From: a virus
IMG/VR virus record: IMGVR_UViG_3300014499_000010
Location: 1-43,992 of that record
Length of the DNA stretch: 43,992 bases
Strand: one strand, 5' to 3'
This document shows positions 28,382 to 37,700 of this stretch, piece by piece (positions within the stretch are counted from its first letter, which is position 1; each line of letters starts with the position of its first letter). A model generated the notes under the pieces. It saw nothing but the letters and a program-made list of their open reading frames with translations. It was not told where the DNA came from and made no database searches. The position numbers and the translations under genes were made by a program.

Positions 28382-28909
28382 ATGAAAACCACCATTCGGC
28401 GCGCCCGCACTACGGACGTCGCTTTTCAGTTCAGAATGCCCGCCGGAATCCCCGGCGCGGTGACCCGTGCGAGCCTTGCGACCATTGAACCGCAGCAGCT
28501 CGACACCACCTACTACCCGACCTCCTACGGCGTGCCCGTCGTGATCGATGCCACCAGCCACAATGTGCGCTATGCGAAGACCGGCGATGCGGCCACGGCC
28601 ATTTACGGCATGTACGTCCGCACGTTCCCGAGCGGCGGCAGCGCGACAGACGGCTTAGGCACTTCGACGCCGCCCGTCGCCGGCCTCTGCTCGATCCTGA
28701 AGCGCGGCTACATGATGGTCAAAGTGAACGTCGGCACCGCCGTGAAGAACGGCGCCGTCTACGTCCGCATCACCGCCAACGGTGGCAACACCATCATCGG
28801 CGGCATTGAAGCCACCTCCGATTCGACCAACACGCTCGCATTGCCGAATGCCTATTTCATGGGCGCGGCGGATGCGAACGGGTTTACGGAGATTGGATTC
28901 AACCTCTAG
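28382..28909 (+). CDS. Capsid cement/decoration protein (Gp24-like)
   Basis: A 175-residue beta-rich protein: FRMPAGIPGAVTRASLATIEPQ, YGVPVVIDATSHNVRY, AIYGMYVRTFPSGG, LKRGYMMVKVNVG and KNGAVYVRITANGG. This is the structural cement protein pattern always encoded just before DUF2184 capsid genes. AGGAGA lies 12 nt before ATG. It stabilises the expanded capsid. Confidence 0.82.
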   Translation: MKTTIRRARTTDVAFQFRMPAGIPGAVTRASLATIEPQQLDTTYYPTSYGVPVVIDATSHNVRYAKTGDAATAIYGMYVRTFPSGGSATDGLGTSTPPVAGLCSILKRGYMMVKVNVGTAVKNGAVYVRITANGGNTIIGGIEATSDSTNTLALPNAYFMGAADANGFTEIGFNL

Positions 28910-28950
28910 GCCCGCGCTAGAAGAACCCCACCAAAGGAGCAACCAAGAAC

Positions 28951-29976
28951 ATGAACATTTCTAAAATTGAGCGAGCGCGGACCACCGACGGGCTCACCAC
29001 GTACGACCGCCGCACCATCGATTCGACCGGCGTTTTCCTCATCAATGAACTCGAACGGCTCGACCAGACGATTCACGATCCGCTCGTGAGCGTCACCTGG
29101 TCGCGCGACATCGATCTGCGCGAAGACGTCTCTCTCGCCGACGAACTGTCGAGTTTCACCAACTCTTCCTTCGCCGCCGTGGGCGGCATCAACCCCAACG
29201 GCAAGAGCTTCATCACCAAGGGCTCGAACGCGATCTCCAGTGTCGCTCTCGACATCGGCAAGACCGCGCAGCCTCTCTATCTGTGGGGCATGGAACTCTC
29301 TTACACGATTCCCGAGTTAGAGAGCGCTCAAAAGCTCGGACGCCCGGTCGATCAGCAGAAGTACTCCGCCATCCAACTGAAGCACCAGATGGACATCGAC
29401 GAAATGGTGTACACCGGCGATTCGTTCCTCGGCACCACCGGCCTCATCAATAGCGCCGCCGTTACGGCCTCGAACGTCGTCGCCAACGCCAACAGCCACA
29501 CCACCTGGGCGCAGAAGCTGACCGACGACACCACGGGCAACGTGGGTCCGACGCAAATCCTGAACGACATCAACACGCTGCTGAATGCAGTGTGGGCCGC
29601 GTCCGGCTGGGCCGTTTGCCCGTCCGAATTGCGTTTGCCGCCGATCCCGTTCTCGCTGCTCGTGTCCGCCAAGGTATCGACCGCGGGCAATATGAGCTTG
29701 CTCGAATACGTCAAAGTCAACTCGCTCTCGAACTCCGTCAACGGACGTCCGCTCAACATTCAGCCCCTCAAGTGGCTCAACGGTGCGGGCGCTTCCTCGA
29801 CCAACCGCATGATGGCTTACACGAAAGACAAGAATCGCGTACGCTATCCGCTTGTTCCGCTGCAGCGCACACCGCTGGAATACCGGTCCATTTACCAATT
29901 GACCACCTATTTCGGAAGGCTCGGCGTTGTGGAATTCGTGTACTCCGAGACCGCTGGCTACGCCGACGGCATCTAG
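28951..29976 (+). CDS. Major capsid protein (DUF2184 family)
   Basis: A 341-residue protein with AAAGGAG 11 nt before ATG, the strongest RBS of the operon, as expected for the most abundant virion protein. Pattern of DUF2184 HK97-fold capsids: ELERLDQTIHDPLVSVTWSRDI, AQPLYLWGMELSYTIPELE, QKYSAIQLKHQMDIDEMVY, GLINSAAV, and the C-terminal PLVPLQRTPLEYRSIYQLTTYFGRLGVVEF. No separate delta domain is obvious. Confidence 0.92.
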   Translation: MNISKIERARTTDGLTTYDRRTIDSTGVFLINELERLDQTIHDPLVSVTWSRDIDLREDVSLADELSSFTNSSFAAVGGINPNGKSFITKGSNAISSVALDIGKTAQPLYLWGMELSYTIPELESAQKLGRPVDQQKYSAIQLKHQMDIDEMVYTGDSFLGTTGLINSAAVTASNVVANANSHTTWAQKLTDDTTGNVGPTQILNDINTLLNAVWAASGWAVCPSELRLPPIPFSLLVSAKVSTAGNMSLLEYVKVNSLSNSVNGRPLNIQPLKWLNGAGASSTNRMMAYTKDKNRVRYPLVPLQRTPLEYRSIYQLTTYFGRLGVVEFVYSETAGYADGI

Positions 29977-30003
29977 TTACCCCCTCTAGACTTACCGTCC
30001 GCG

Positions 30004-30054
30004 TTTCTTCGCTCTTCGGGCGCGCCCCTCCGCACGCTCGAAGAGCCGAAGAGA
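30004..30054 (+). other. Long bulged hairpin after the capsid gene
   Basis: 30004-30018 pairs with 30039-30054 (about 14 bp, one bulged C at 30046 and one G-U), with a 20-nt loop that itself contains the palindrome GGGCGCGCCC. It fills the gap between capsid and the next gene. The following sequence is not U-rich, so RNA stabilisation or partial termination that favours capsid synthesis is more likely than full termination. Confidence 0.5.
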
Positions 30055-30099
30055 ATTGCTAACTCCCCAACCTCCTCTCTCCTTCCCTGTCACTCCCTC

Positions 30100-30420
30100 A
30101 TGAAAACCATCACCGTTGTTAAGAACTTCGTTCTCACGCTCGAAGACCACACCACGCGCGCTTTTAAGAAAGGCGTCCACGTCGTCGAAGCGGAAATCGC
30201 CGATCACTGGTACGTGAAGGCGAACACCGACGTCGAAGCCGACGCCGCCGCGCTCAAAGCGAAATTGGAAGCCGAGGCGCTCGCTGAAAAAGCGAAGCTC
30301 GAAGCCGCTGCTCTGGCGAAAGCCGAAGCCGAAGCTGCCGCGCTCAAAGCGAAAGCGGAAGCCGATGCCGCCGCCGTCGTCGTGGCCGCCGTCGAAGCGC
30401 CCGTCAAGAAAGCCAAGTAA
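30100..30420 (+). CDS. Ala/Lys/Glu-rich head-associated protein
   Basis: A 106-residue protein. The first 45 residues form a small beta domain (KTITVVKNFVLTLEDHTTRAFKKGVHVVEAEIADHWYVKAN) often seen in proteins encoded just after major capsid genes; the rest is an A/K/E helix with repeats such as AALKAKxEAEA. Possibly a minor head or neck component. The helical tail is low complexity. Confidence 0.6.
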   Translation: MKTITVVKNFVLTLEDHTTRAFKKGVHVVEAEIADHWYVKANTDVEADAAALKAKLEAEALAEKAKLEAAALAKAEAEAAALKAKAEADAAAVVVAAVEAPVKKAK

Positions 30421-30423
30421 TCG

Positions 30424-30822
30424 GTGCTCACCGTCGCTCAGTTCCGCTCCGACTTTCCAGAGTTCGCCGATCCGTCGAAGTATCCCGACTCGCTGATCAC
30501 GTTTTGGCTTAACGTCGCCGCCACGCTCGTGAACGTGCAACGCTGGTCGACGCTCGCCGTGACCGGTCAGGAACTCGTAGCCGCTCACTATCTGGTGGTC
30601 TCGGTACGGGACAGGGCGGCGGCGCAAAACGGCGGGATCCCCGGCCAGGTCATCGGCCTGCAAACGGCGAAAGCGGCCGCCGATCTGAGCGCGAGCTACG
30701 ACTATCTGGCTCTGCTGGTCGAAGGCGCGGGCTTCTGGAATCAGACGACGTACGGCCAACGGTATTTTTCGCTCGCGCGGCTGTTCGGCGCGGGCGGCCT
30801 GCAAATCAATCATCACTGCTGA
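30424..30822 (+). CDS. Head-tail connector (DUF4054)
   Basis: A 132-residue protein, GTG start 3 nt after the previous stop. Pattern: MLTVAQFRSDFPEFADPSKYPDSLITFWLNVA, then VAAHYLVVSVRD, then GFWNQTTYGQRYFSLARLFGAGGLQI. This is DUF4054, a gp6-like adaptor that sits under the portal. Position after the capsid genes agrees. Confidence 0.85.
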   Translation: MLTVAQFRSDFPEFADPSKYPDSLITFWLNVAATLVNVQRWSTLAVTGQELVAAHYLVVSVRDRAAAQNGGIPGQVIGLQTAKAAADLSASYDYLALLVEGAGFWNQTTYGQRYFSLARLFGAGGLQINHHC

Positions 30823-30839
30823 TAGGACACAACACTTCC

Positions 30840-31397
30840 ATGTACCTCGATCAAATTCTCTGCCGCGATGGCAACACCGAGATCCGGCTCACCGGGGCCG
30901 ATGGCTCGCCTAAGAAGCTGTGGAACGAAAACGCGCTTGGCCGTTCGCTGCGGCGCGCGGGCCTCGAAGTGCGCATTCCGTTTCTGACGGGCACGCACGA
31001 TCTCGTCCTCAAGAACAATAACCTGATTACCAACGTCGGACACGCGGCGGCGAATGCCCGCCTGAGCGGGCAAGGCAGCTACTCAACCTTCGTCAATCTC
31101 GCGATAGGGACCGGCACAACGGCGGCGGCCGCCGCCGATACCGCACTGCAAACCGAGATCACGACGCTTGGCGGGGCGCGGGGCGCAGCCACGGCGAGCC
31201 AGGTCACAACGACCGTCGCCAACGATACAACGCAGTTGGTCAAAACGTGGACCTTCACAGGCGCGTTCGCCGTCACTGAAGAAGGCATCCTCGATCAGGC
31301 AGTCAGCGGCGGAAACTTGCTTGCGCATCAGGTCTTCGCGGCGATCAACGTCGCAAGTGGAGACAGTTTGACAGTCACCCATCGTTATTCTTCGTAG
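30840..31397 (+). CDS. Virion structural protein, unknown
   Basis: A 185-residue protein with a beta-rich pattern: NLITNVGHAAANARLSGQGSYSTFVNLAIG, then VKTWTFTGAFAVTEEGILD, then LAHQVFAAINVASGDSLTVTHRYSS. Proteins with this 'NxITN-G ... GT ... T(W/A)TF.g....eEGI.d' layout occur in phage structural regions near fibres. Probably a surface or neck decoration. Confidence 0.6.
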   Translation: MYLDQILCRDGNTEIRLTGADGSPKKLWNENALGRSLRRAGLEVRIPFLTGTHDLVLKNNNLITNVGHAAANARLSGQGSYSTFVNLAIGTGTTAAAAADTALQTEITTLGGARGAATASQVTTTVANDTTQLVKTWTFTGAFAVTEEGILDQAVSGGNLLAHQVFAAINVASGDSLTVTHRYSS

Positions 31398-31403
31398 GTT
31401 TCA

Positions 31404-32372
31404 ATGGCCGATCAATACGTACAAGTCGCTCCCAATTCGACGGGCCTCAAAGTCGACACGTCCGAGCTAACAGTCGGAAGTAACACCGTCGAACGGCAGC
31501 GCATGGTTGTTGCCGATCCTACAGTGGCGGGAAACCTCGCCAGCGTCTCGGCGGCTGGGGCGCTCAACGTAGCAGGCACGGTCGTTCTCTCGGACGGTAC
31601 GACGACTCCGAACGCAATCGCGGGTGACAGCGGCCAAAACGCGCTCATCATGACACGAGGACGTAAGAGCGTTACGTTTTCGACGACGACGGCGCAAGCC
31701 GTGGCGAGTGCCGATGTATCGAATTATTCGTGGGTCAGCTTGCAAATAAACACGCAAGGAACTGGGTCACTCATTACGTTTCAAGGGTCGAATGACAACG
31801 TGAACTGGGTTATGGTGTCACTGAACCCAGTGGGTAATTTTGGCTCTACGTTTCTATCCCAAAACGCTGGCGGCTCAGGCAATATCTACTCTGGTCCGCT
31901 GAACACCCGATACTTTCAGTTGAACGTTACAGGTATTACGGCAGGAACCACGTCAGGTGTATTGGAATTTTTCAGTGTGGGTCCTGGACAATTCGGGATA
32001 GCCACACTTGCAACTCTTGGACCTGTAGCTACAGGCGGCTTGACCCTCGCCCGCATCATCTCCGCCGCGACGACGAACGCGACCTCCGTAAAAACGGCCG
32101 CGGGCCAAATCTACAACATCCAGGCGTTCAACGTCAACGCCTCGGCGCGTTATCTCAAGCTCTACAACAAAGCGTCCGCCCCGACGGTCGGTACCGATAC
32201 GCCTGTGGCGACATACTTTCTAGCGCCCACCACCGGCGCTCTCGTGATCGAAGCGGCGAACGGCATCGCATTCTCCGCTGGCATCGCCTTCGCTATCACC
32301 GCAAACATGGCCGACTCCGATACGACGGCCATCGGCGCGTCCGACGTCGTTGTGAACATCCAGTACAAGTAA
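31404..32372 (+). CDS. Virion structural protein with a composition break
   Basis: A 322-residue protein, low in Cys and charged residues, rich in Ala/Thr/Gly/Val and predicted all-beta. The middle part (about 31690-32040, with SDNVNWVMVSLNPV-like jelly-roll strands) is clearly more A/T-rich and uses codons such as TCA, GTA and AAT rarely seen in its flanks. The last 110 residues look like a second beta domain (IYNIQAFNVNASARYLKLYNK). Likely a fibre or surface-binding component with a swapped central domain. Confidence 0.6.
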   Translation: MADQYVQVAPNSTGLKVDTSELTVGSNTVERQRMVVADPTVAGNLASVSAAGALNVAGTVVLSDGTTTPNAIAGDSGQNALIMTRGRKSVTFSTTTAQAVASADVSNYSWVSLQINTQGTGSLITFQGSNDNVNWVMVSLNPVGNFGSTFLSQNAGGSGNIYSGPLNTRYFQLNVTGITAGTTSGVLEFFSVGPGQFGIATLATLGPVATGGLTLARIISAATTNATSVKTAAGQIYNIQAFNVNASARYLKLYNKASAPTVGTDTPVATYFLAPTTGALVIEAANGIAFSAGIAFAITANMADSDTTAIGASDVVVNIQYK

Positions 32373-32384
32373 CGGCGGAAACTC

Positions 32385-33308
32385 ATGAGCTTGCTCTTAC
32401 TGTTCGGACGGCGAACGAACTCGCTCGCCGTTTCCGAAACGGTCACGCTCGCCGATACGCTCACGCGAACGGCGGGCAAGCAAGCCTCCGATTCGCTTTC
32501 GTTAAACGAGTCGCTTTCGAAGGGCGCGGGAAAGATTCTCGCCGAAGCGATCAATCTCGCCGACGGCTTCCAACGAGCGGCCTCGCGCGGCCTTTCCGAA
32601 ACGATAGCGGTTGCCGACAGTCTCACGCGAACGGCGGGCAAGTTTGTCGCAGAAACGCTTTCGTTAAACGAGTCGCTTTCGAAGAGCGCCGCCAAGGTTC
32701 TCGCCGATACGCTTGCACTCAGCGATTCTCTGGTGAAACTGACCAGCCGAACACGAGCCGAAGCGTTCACGTTCGCGGAAACAACGGCGAAGGTTACCGG
32801 AAGAAACGTAGCCGACGCGCTGACACTGGCCGAGACCTTCACGCGGGGGCCAGCGAAGCTTTGTATCGATGCGTTCTCACTGACTGAGACCTTCACCAAG
32901 ATCCGCATTCCCTTCGTTGCTATCGGGCAGTACGCGAAGCGCTTTCTGGCGCAGGTTTTCGCGCGGCTCTGGCCATCGCAAGCGGCCTTGCGGCTGTTTG
33001 CCGCGGCAACGCCAGCGCGTTTTTGGAGCGCCACCGAATTTATGATTTACGCAGATCCGAAAGACCCCGAATCCGTCGAAGACTTCCAGATCAACTGGAC
33101 CGTCGTCCTCGGAACGGACACCATCGTTTCGAGCGTCTGGGAGATCCCGGCGCCGTTAACGCTCGTCGCTCAGTCGAACACAACCGCGCTCGCGACAGTG
33201 CGGCTGTCCGGCGGCGTAGCCGGTCAAAACTATCTGCTCAAAAACGTGGTGACCTGCGCGAGCGGCCGAGTACTGCCGCAAGCGCTCATACTGCCCGTCG
33301 CCGTCTGA
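32385..33308 (+). CDS. 18-residue-repeat protein with fibre-adaptor-like C-terminus
   Basis: A 307-residue protein. Residues 16-177 are nine tandem 18-residue units with the pattern x-[AS]-[ED]-[TSA]-[LIVF]-[STNA]-[LVF]-x-[ED]-[ST]-L-x-[KR]-x-[AS]-x-[KR]-x; units 1-3 resemble units 4-6, showing a 162-bp duplication at DNA level. The C-terminal 90 residues (FMIYADPKDPESVEDFQINWTVVL ... WEIPAPLTLV ... VRLSGGVAGQNYLLKNVVT) match an Ig-like domain seen in phage fibre-tail adaptors. The repeats may form a rigid rod or solenoid on the virion. Confidence 0.75.
   Translation: MSLLLLFGRRTNSLAVSETVTLADTLTRTAGKQASDSLSLNESLSKGAGKILAEAINLADGFQRAASRGLSETIAVADSLTRTAGKFVAETLSLNESLSKSAAKVLADTLALSDSLVKLTSRTRAEAFTFAETTAKVTGRNVADALTLAETFTRGPAKLCIDAFSLTETFTKIRIPFVAIGQYAKRFLAQVFARLWPSQAALRLFAAATPARFWSATEFMIYADPKDPESVEDFQINWTVVLGTDTIVSSVWEIPAPLTLVAQSNTTALATVRLSGGVAGQNYLLKNVVTCASGRVLPQALILPVAV
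32430..32915 (+). repeat. 54-bp coding tandem repeats (9 units; 162-bp super-unit)
   Basis: DNA repeat array encoding the nine 18-residue units. The near-identical stretches around 32490 and 32652 (CGCTTTCGTTAAACGAGTCG followed by CTTTCGAAG) are exactly three units apart, as are the two copies of ACGCGAACGGCGGGCAAG near 32463 and 32625, so the array grew by duplicating a three-unit block. Confidence 0.8.
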
Positions 33309-33345
33309 AACTCGCATTACTCCTAACTCTTCCTCCTCCCCCAAA

Positions 33346-34722
33346 ATGAAAAACAATCGATTGAAGACGACGGCGCTTTTGTGCGCCCTTTGCGCCCCGC
33401 TTTTGATGACGGCGCAGAAACTCACTCCGCCGAGCAAACCGGCCTCGACTTCTTCGAGCGGCGGCGGCGCAAACTCGTACACTCTGAGCTTCACCGGCAC
33501 GACGACCAAAGTGGCGACTTCGACCGGCGCTCTGACGTCCGGCGATTGCGCGAAGTGGGATGCCCTGGGCAACATCATCGACGCGGGCGCGGCTTGCGGA
33601 TCGGGCGGCGGCGGCTCTGGCACAGTGAACAGCGGCACAACCGGGCAGTTCGGCTACTACAGCTCGAACGGATCGGCCGTCGGCGGACACACTCTCGTCG
33701 CTGGCGACATTCCTACCCTCAATCAATCCACCACGGGCAACGCGGCCACGGCCACGGCCTTTTCGGCCACTCCCACCCTCTGTGCCACCGGCTACGCTCC
33801 GACCGGCGTTACAGCGAATGGAAACTCGACCGGATGCGCTGCGATTGGAAGCGGCGGCGGGCTTCCCGGTAGCACCGGCACGGCGGGCGTTCTCATTAAC
33901 AACGGCTCTAGCTGGGGTTTGGGCAACATTCCGACGGGCGGCTCTGGCGGTTTGGATTGCGCGACCGTTCCCGGCACTTGCGACATTGTGACGGCGGTTG
34001 TGCCGCGTTACAACGCAGTCAATGCGTTCACCGGCACTATGGATTCGTCCGGCGCTGCAAAGACGCTACCCGCGCGACTCGGCTCCAGTCTTCCCGGCAC
34101 TTGCACGCTAGGTGAGTTTTTCTACCTGACCTCCGGCACTGTCGGCTTGAACACGTGCACGGCGACGAACACGTGGACGGCGGCGGGCGGCGGCGGCGGA
34201 TCTACGTCGAACAAGACGCTTGTAAGTGGATTAGCCACCATCAATCTTGGCTCTTGCACGAGCGGCGGGTCTTTGTCTGTATTTAGTTATTCGATTCCAG
34301 GCGGCACGCTAGCCGTGGGAAACCAACTCAGGCAAAAGATCAGTTTCATGGGCGTCAGCGGCACATCGGCTAGCTCCTCGACTTATCTAGTCAGTACGTT
34401 CGGCAACGGAACGAGCGGAACGGGCGGCAACTACGCTGCCCCATTGGACTTGAACGGCAACGGCGATGCAACCAGATTCGACGCGGGCTGGAATCCTGTC
34501 GGAACGTCGTCCACCTATCTAGACGGCATAAGCGTCATGGTTTCGGCGAGCGGTGGTTATCTGCGTTACTTGAATCTAGGCGGCAATGGCGCAGGCGTCG
34601 CCTACGCAAGCACCGACTCTTTGGCGTCTGCGATTACGACTGCCGTAAGCGTGTCCTGCGGAACCACAACGGGATGGAGCGGGACCGTTTACGCCCGCTA
34701 CTCACTGGAGTTGTGGTACTAG
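33346..34722 (+). CDS. Secreted-type, Gly/Ser/Thr-rich fibre-like protein
   Basis: A 458-residue protein with a convincing Sec signal peptide: MKNNRLK, hydrophobic TTALLCALCAPLLM, then TAQ. The rest is Gly/Ser/Thr-rich and beta-repeat like (GDIPTLNQSTTGNAATATAF, a common fibre shaft motif, and LCATGYAPTGV), ending in a C1q-like or lectin-like domain (TLVSGLATINLGSC ... VYARYSLELWY). Fibre motifs with a signal peptide are unusual since virion proteins assemble in the cytoplasm. It could be a host-derived surface protein or a phage fibre made from a host secreted gene. Confidence 0.65.
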   Translation: MKNNRLKTTALLCALCAPLLMTAQKLTPPSKPASTSSSGGGANSYTLSFTGTTTKVATSTGALTSGDCAKWDALGNIIDAGAACGSGGGGSGTVNSGTTGQFGYYSSNGSAVGGHTLVAGDIPTLNQSTTGNAATATAFSATPTLCATGYAPTGVTANGNSTGCAAIGSGGGLPGSTGTAGVLINNGSSWGLGNIPTGGSGGLDCATVPGTCDIVTAVVPRYNAVNAFTGTMDSSGAAKTLPARLGSSLPGTCTLGEFFYLTSGTVGLNTCTATNTWTAAGGGGGSTSNKTLVSGLATINLGSCTSGGSLSVFSYSIPGGTLAVGNQLRQKISFMGVSGTSASSSTYLVSTFGNGTSGTGGNYAAPLDLNGNGDATRFDAGWNPVGTSSTYLDGISVMVSASGGYLRYLNLGGNGAGVAYASTDSLASAITTAVSVSCGTTTGWSGTVYARYSLELWY

Positions 34723-37700
34723 ATGCGCTACCTTCTCGCACTCCTTTTCGCAGCGGCGGCGTACGCGCAAAACACCTGCACCCCTCTCGTCGTTCCCGCG
34801 AACGGGCCTTTTCCGGCGATCACGAACGGGCTTGACTACCTCGATTGGGGCAGCGTGCGCGTCCAATGGACCACGAGCGCCACGCCCTCGAACGGCGTTA
34901 CCGGAATTTCGATTGTGTACGCGACGGCGGCGGAATGGGCGGCGAATCCCGGCGTCTATCCGCACACGCAAGGAATCGCCCAGTTCGGCGGCTACATCAC
35001 GAGCAACACGCAAATGATGGGCGGCGTACTTAGCAACATCTCGCCGGCAGCCGGGTATCACGCAGCGGGGCAAGCTACGTTCCAAAGCGGTAGCCCTTCC
35101 ACTTGCACGACGGCGGACATGCCGTTCACTACTCCCGCGCGGCCCGCTGTTTGGGCTGGCCCTGTCCAACCGCAGAAAGTCAACGTGACTCAACCGGCCA
35201 TGACCGGCACGCATTGGTATTACGGCGGCGGCGGACCGGGCGGCACGACGCCTTGCGGCACGACGGCGGGAAGCACTGCGACGATTCAAACCGCGAATTG
35301 GCAGGACTGCTTGAGCAAAGCGGGCGTGAATCCCGGGGATGACATCGCGGCGGCTCCAGGCGTCTACCAGATCAACAATTTGCTGTTTCTGCCCAACAAT
35401 CCGGCGTGGAAGCAGATCACTTGCGCCACGGCAACATGCACGCAAGTAACGGGTACTCCACCCGCTAGTAATACGAAAGTCATTTTCTACGCTCCACCGT
35501 CGCCAGTCAATTCGGGCATTCCTTACGAAATCATCAACGTCAGCGGCTCGACGTTTCAAATCGCGGCTTGTGTCGGAACCGCAGGCTCCTCCGATCCGTG
35601 CGCGGCGGGAAACACCGGCACGCCTATTTCTTTCTTGAACACTGGCGGTTATGCGGGCGGAACCGACGTTGAATACCTGCCCTGGCCGCTAGCTCAATCT
35701 ACTTACGTCACGATCCACCCCACCACGTACGGGACGAACTTGCTTCCTCCCGCAGGGGTGAGGTTGGGGCCTGACGCCATCGCGCAGTATCAGCCGAACA
35801 TGATTACGTTCGAGGACATGGACCCCACGCTTGGAAACGGCTTCATCAACTACGGGACCGAATCGGGCGGCGGTCCTTACGGCTCTAATCTGGCGGGCGG
35901 CTGGTGGTTTCAGAATGTGGCGATTACCACAGATCCGAACGTTGCGGCAAACTACGGCACTGGCCCCGATCCCATAGGCTTTCGAGTGCCAGTCACAATA
36001 GGCAACACCACTGCTCCGGTATCGACTAACTTAGTCTTTAACCAGTGCGCGTTTCTCTTTTCGCTGCCTCCGTCGCGCAGCGGGTTCGTTCCTACGGCTG
36101 GCAGCAATCTTGCGGTCATCAACTCTTACGCACAAGGCATGGATTGGTGGCAGGGTCATAACTACTTACCGTTCGGCACGACTGTTTCGAATACCACGAG
36201 CGCAATTACGTTTCCGTCGCAGTTCAGCGCCTCGTGGGTGCTTCCCGGCGGACCGATCGGGACTAAGAAAACGTGCAACCCGTCCGGCACGTGGACGATC
36301 ACATCAGGCTCAACCACGACACCCGGCTTCGTCTGGGTCAACCCGTCCACTTGCAACATCGAAATCCAAACCCTGCCCGGCTTGACTGTAGCGACAACCG
36401 GCAACGTCGTAAGCCGCGCGCCTGTGAGCGCTCCGACCGTCACCAATATTAACGGCGGCTCTACGACGTACAGCTACTTAATCACCGCTACGGACGCGAG
36501 CGGAAACGAGATCACTGCGAGCGGCGCTAGCTTCGGCGCGGGTTACGTCTCGCCCATCACCGTCACGAACACCGGCAACGCCACATTAAACGGGACGAAC
36601 TACAACCATGTGACCTGGCCCGCTTACACCGGAGCTAGCTGCTACAACGTCTACCGCGTCACATCGAACATCATCCTAGCGAACGTGTGCGGAACTACCA
36701 GTTACGACGATAAGGGCGCTTCCATCGGCGGTACTGGATTGTGGCCTTTCCCTAACTACGTTTATACGTCGCCATTAGGCTACACGACGATGAATGAAAA
36801 CTCGACCGTGTTCGCCGTCACCACATTTAACATTACGTCGGGCGCCATTGCAGACAATCTCAATTCCGACATTAGCTTCGCGGGAAGCTCCCAGCAGTAT
36901 CACACGTTTCAGGCCAACACGGGTTTTGCTAGCGGCGGCGTGGGCCCGTTTCTCTTCGATAACAATTACATGACCTGCACGGGCGTGTGCGGCGTCTTCC
37001 TCACCGACGATTCGACCGACCAGACAACCCCCTGCAATATCACCGGCACGCCCTGCCCCATTCAAGGAAACAACCGCAACCTAACCGAGTCTCGCTCGAC
37101 CGTCACGACCAACCCATGCTACTTTTACGACGCGGCTTGCTGGAACGGTGGCCGGTACGACTTCCGCAACGCCTCGGAAGTGAAGCAAGGTAAGAACGTT
37201 CTACAGGACGGCAACCGGTACGGCCCGTTTTACCCTCAAGTGGGTTACGGCCAATGCGGTCTGCATGAGACTTACAATGGCGGAAGCCCAAGCGACCCCA
37301 ACAATGCAGGCTTAGTGATCACCGGCTTTCCGACGTACACCGATTCAAATGAATGGCAGTTCTCAAACAACACGTGCGACGGCGTAGCGCAAGCGATGAC
37401 TACCGCATTCCGTAATTGGATGACAGGCGCGCCGATCAAGAACCTGCTTGTTCAAAATAATGTGTTCCAAAATCTCAACGCCTACGCACTCACTCCGAGC
37501 AATCAGCCCTACAACTCGGCCAAAGTTTATAAGATCAACTCGACCTTCGCCTATTGCACCGACGGCACGTTCACGAATTGGGCCGGAAGCGGCCAAAACG
37601 TGATCTTCGATCACAACACTGTATGGGGCATGGGGGGATGTCTCCCGGCTTTCTTCAGCATGGGCCAATTTCTAGAAAGCGGCGTACAGTACACAAACAA

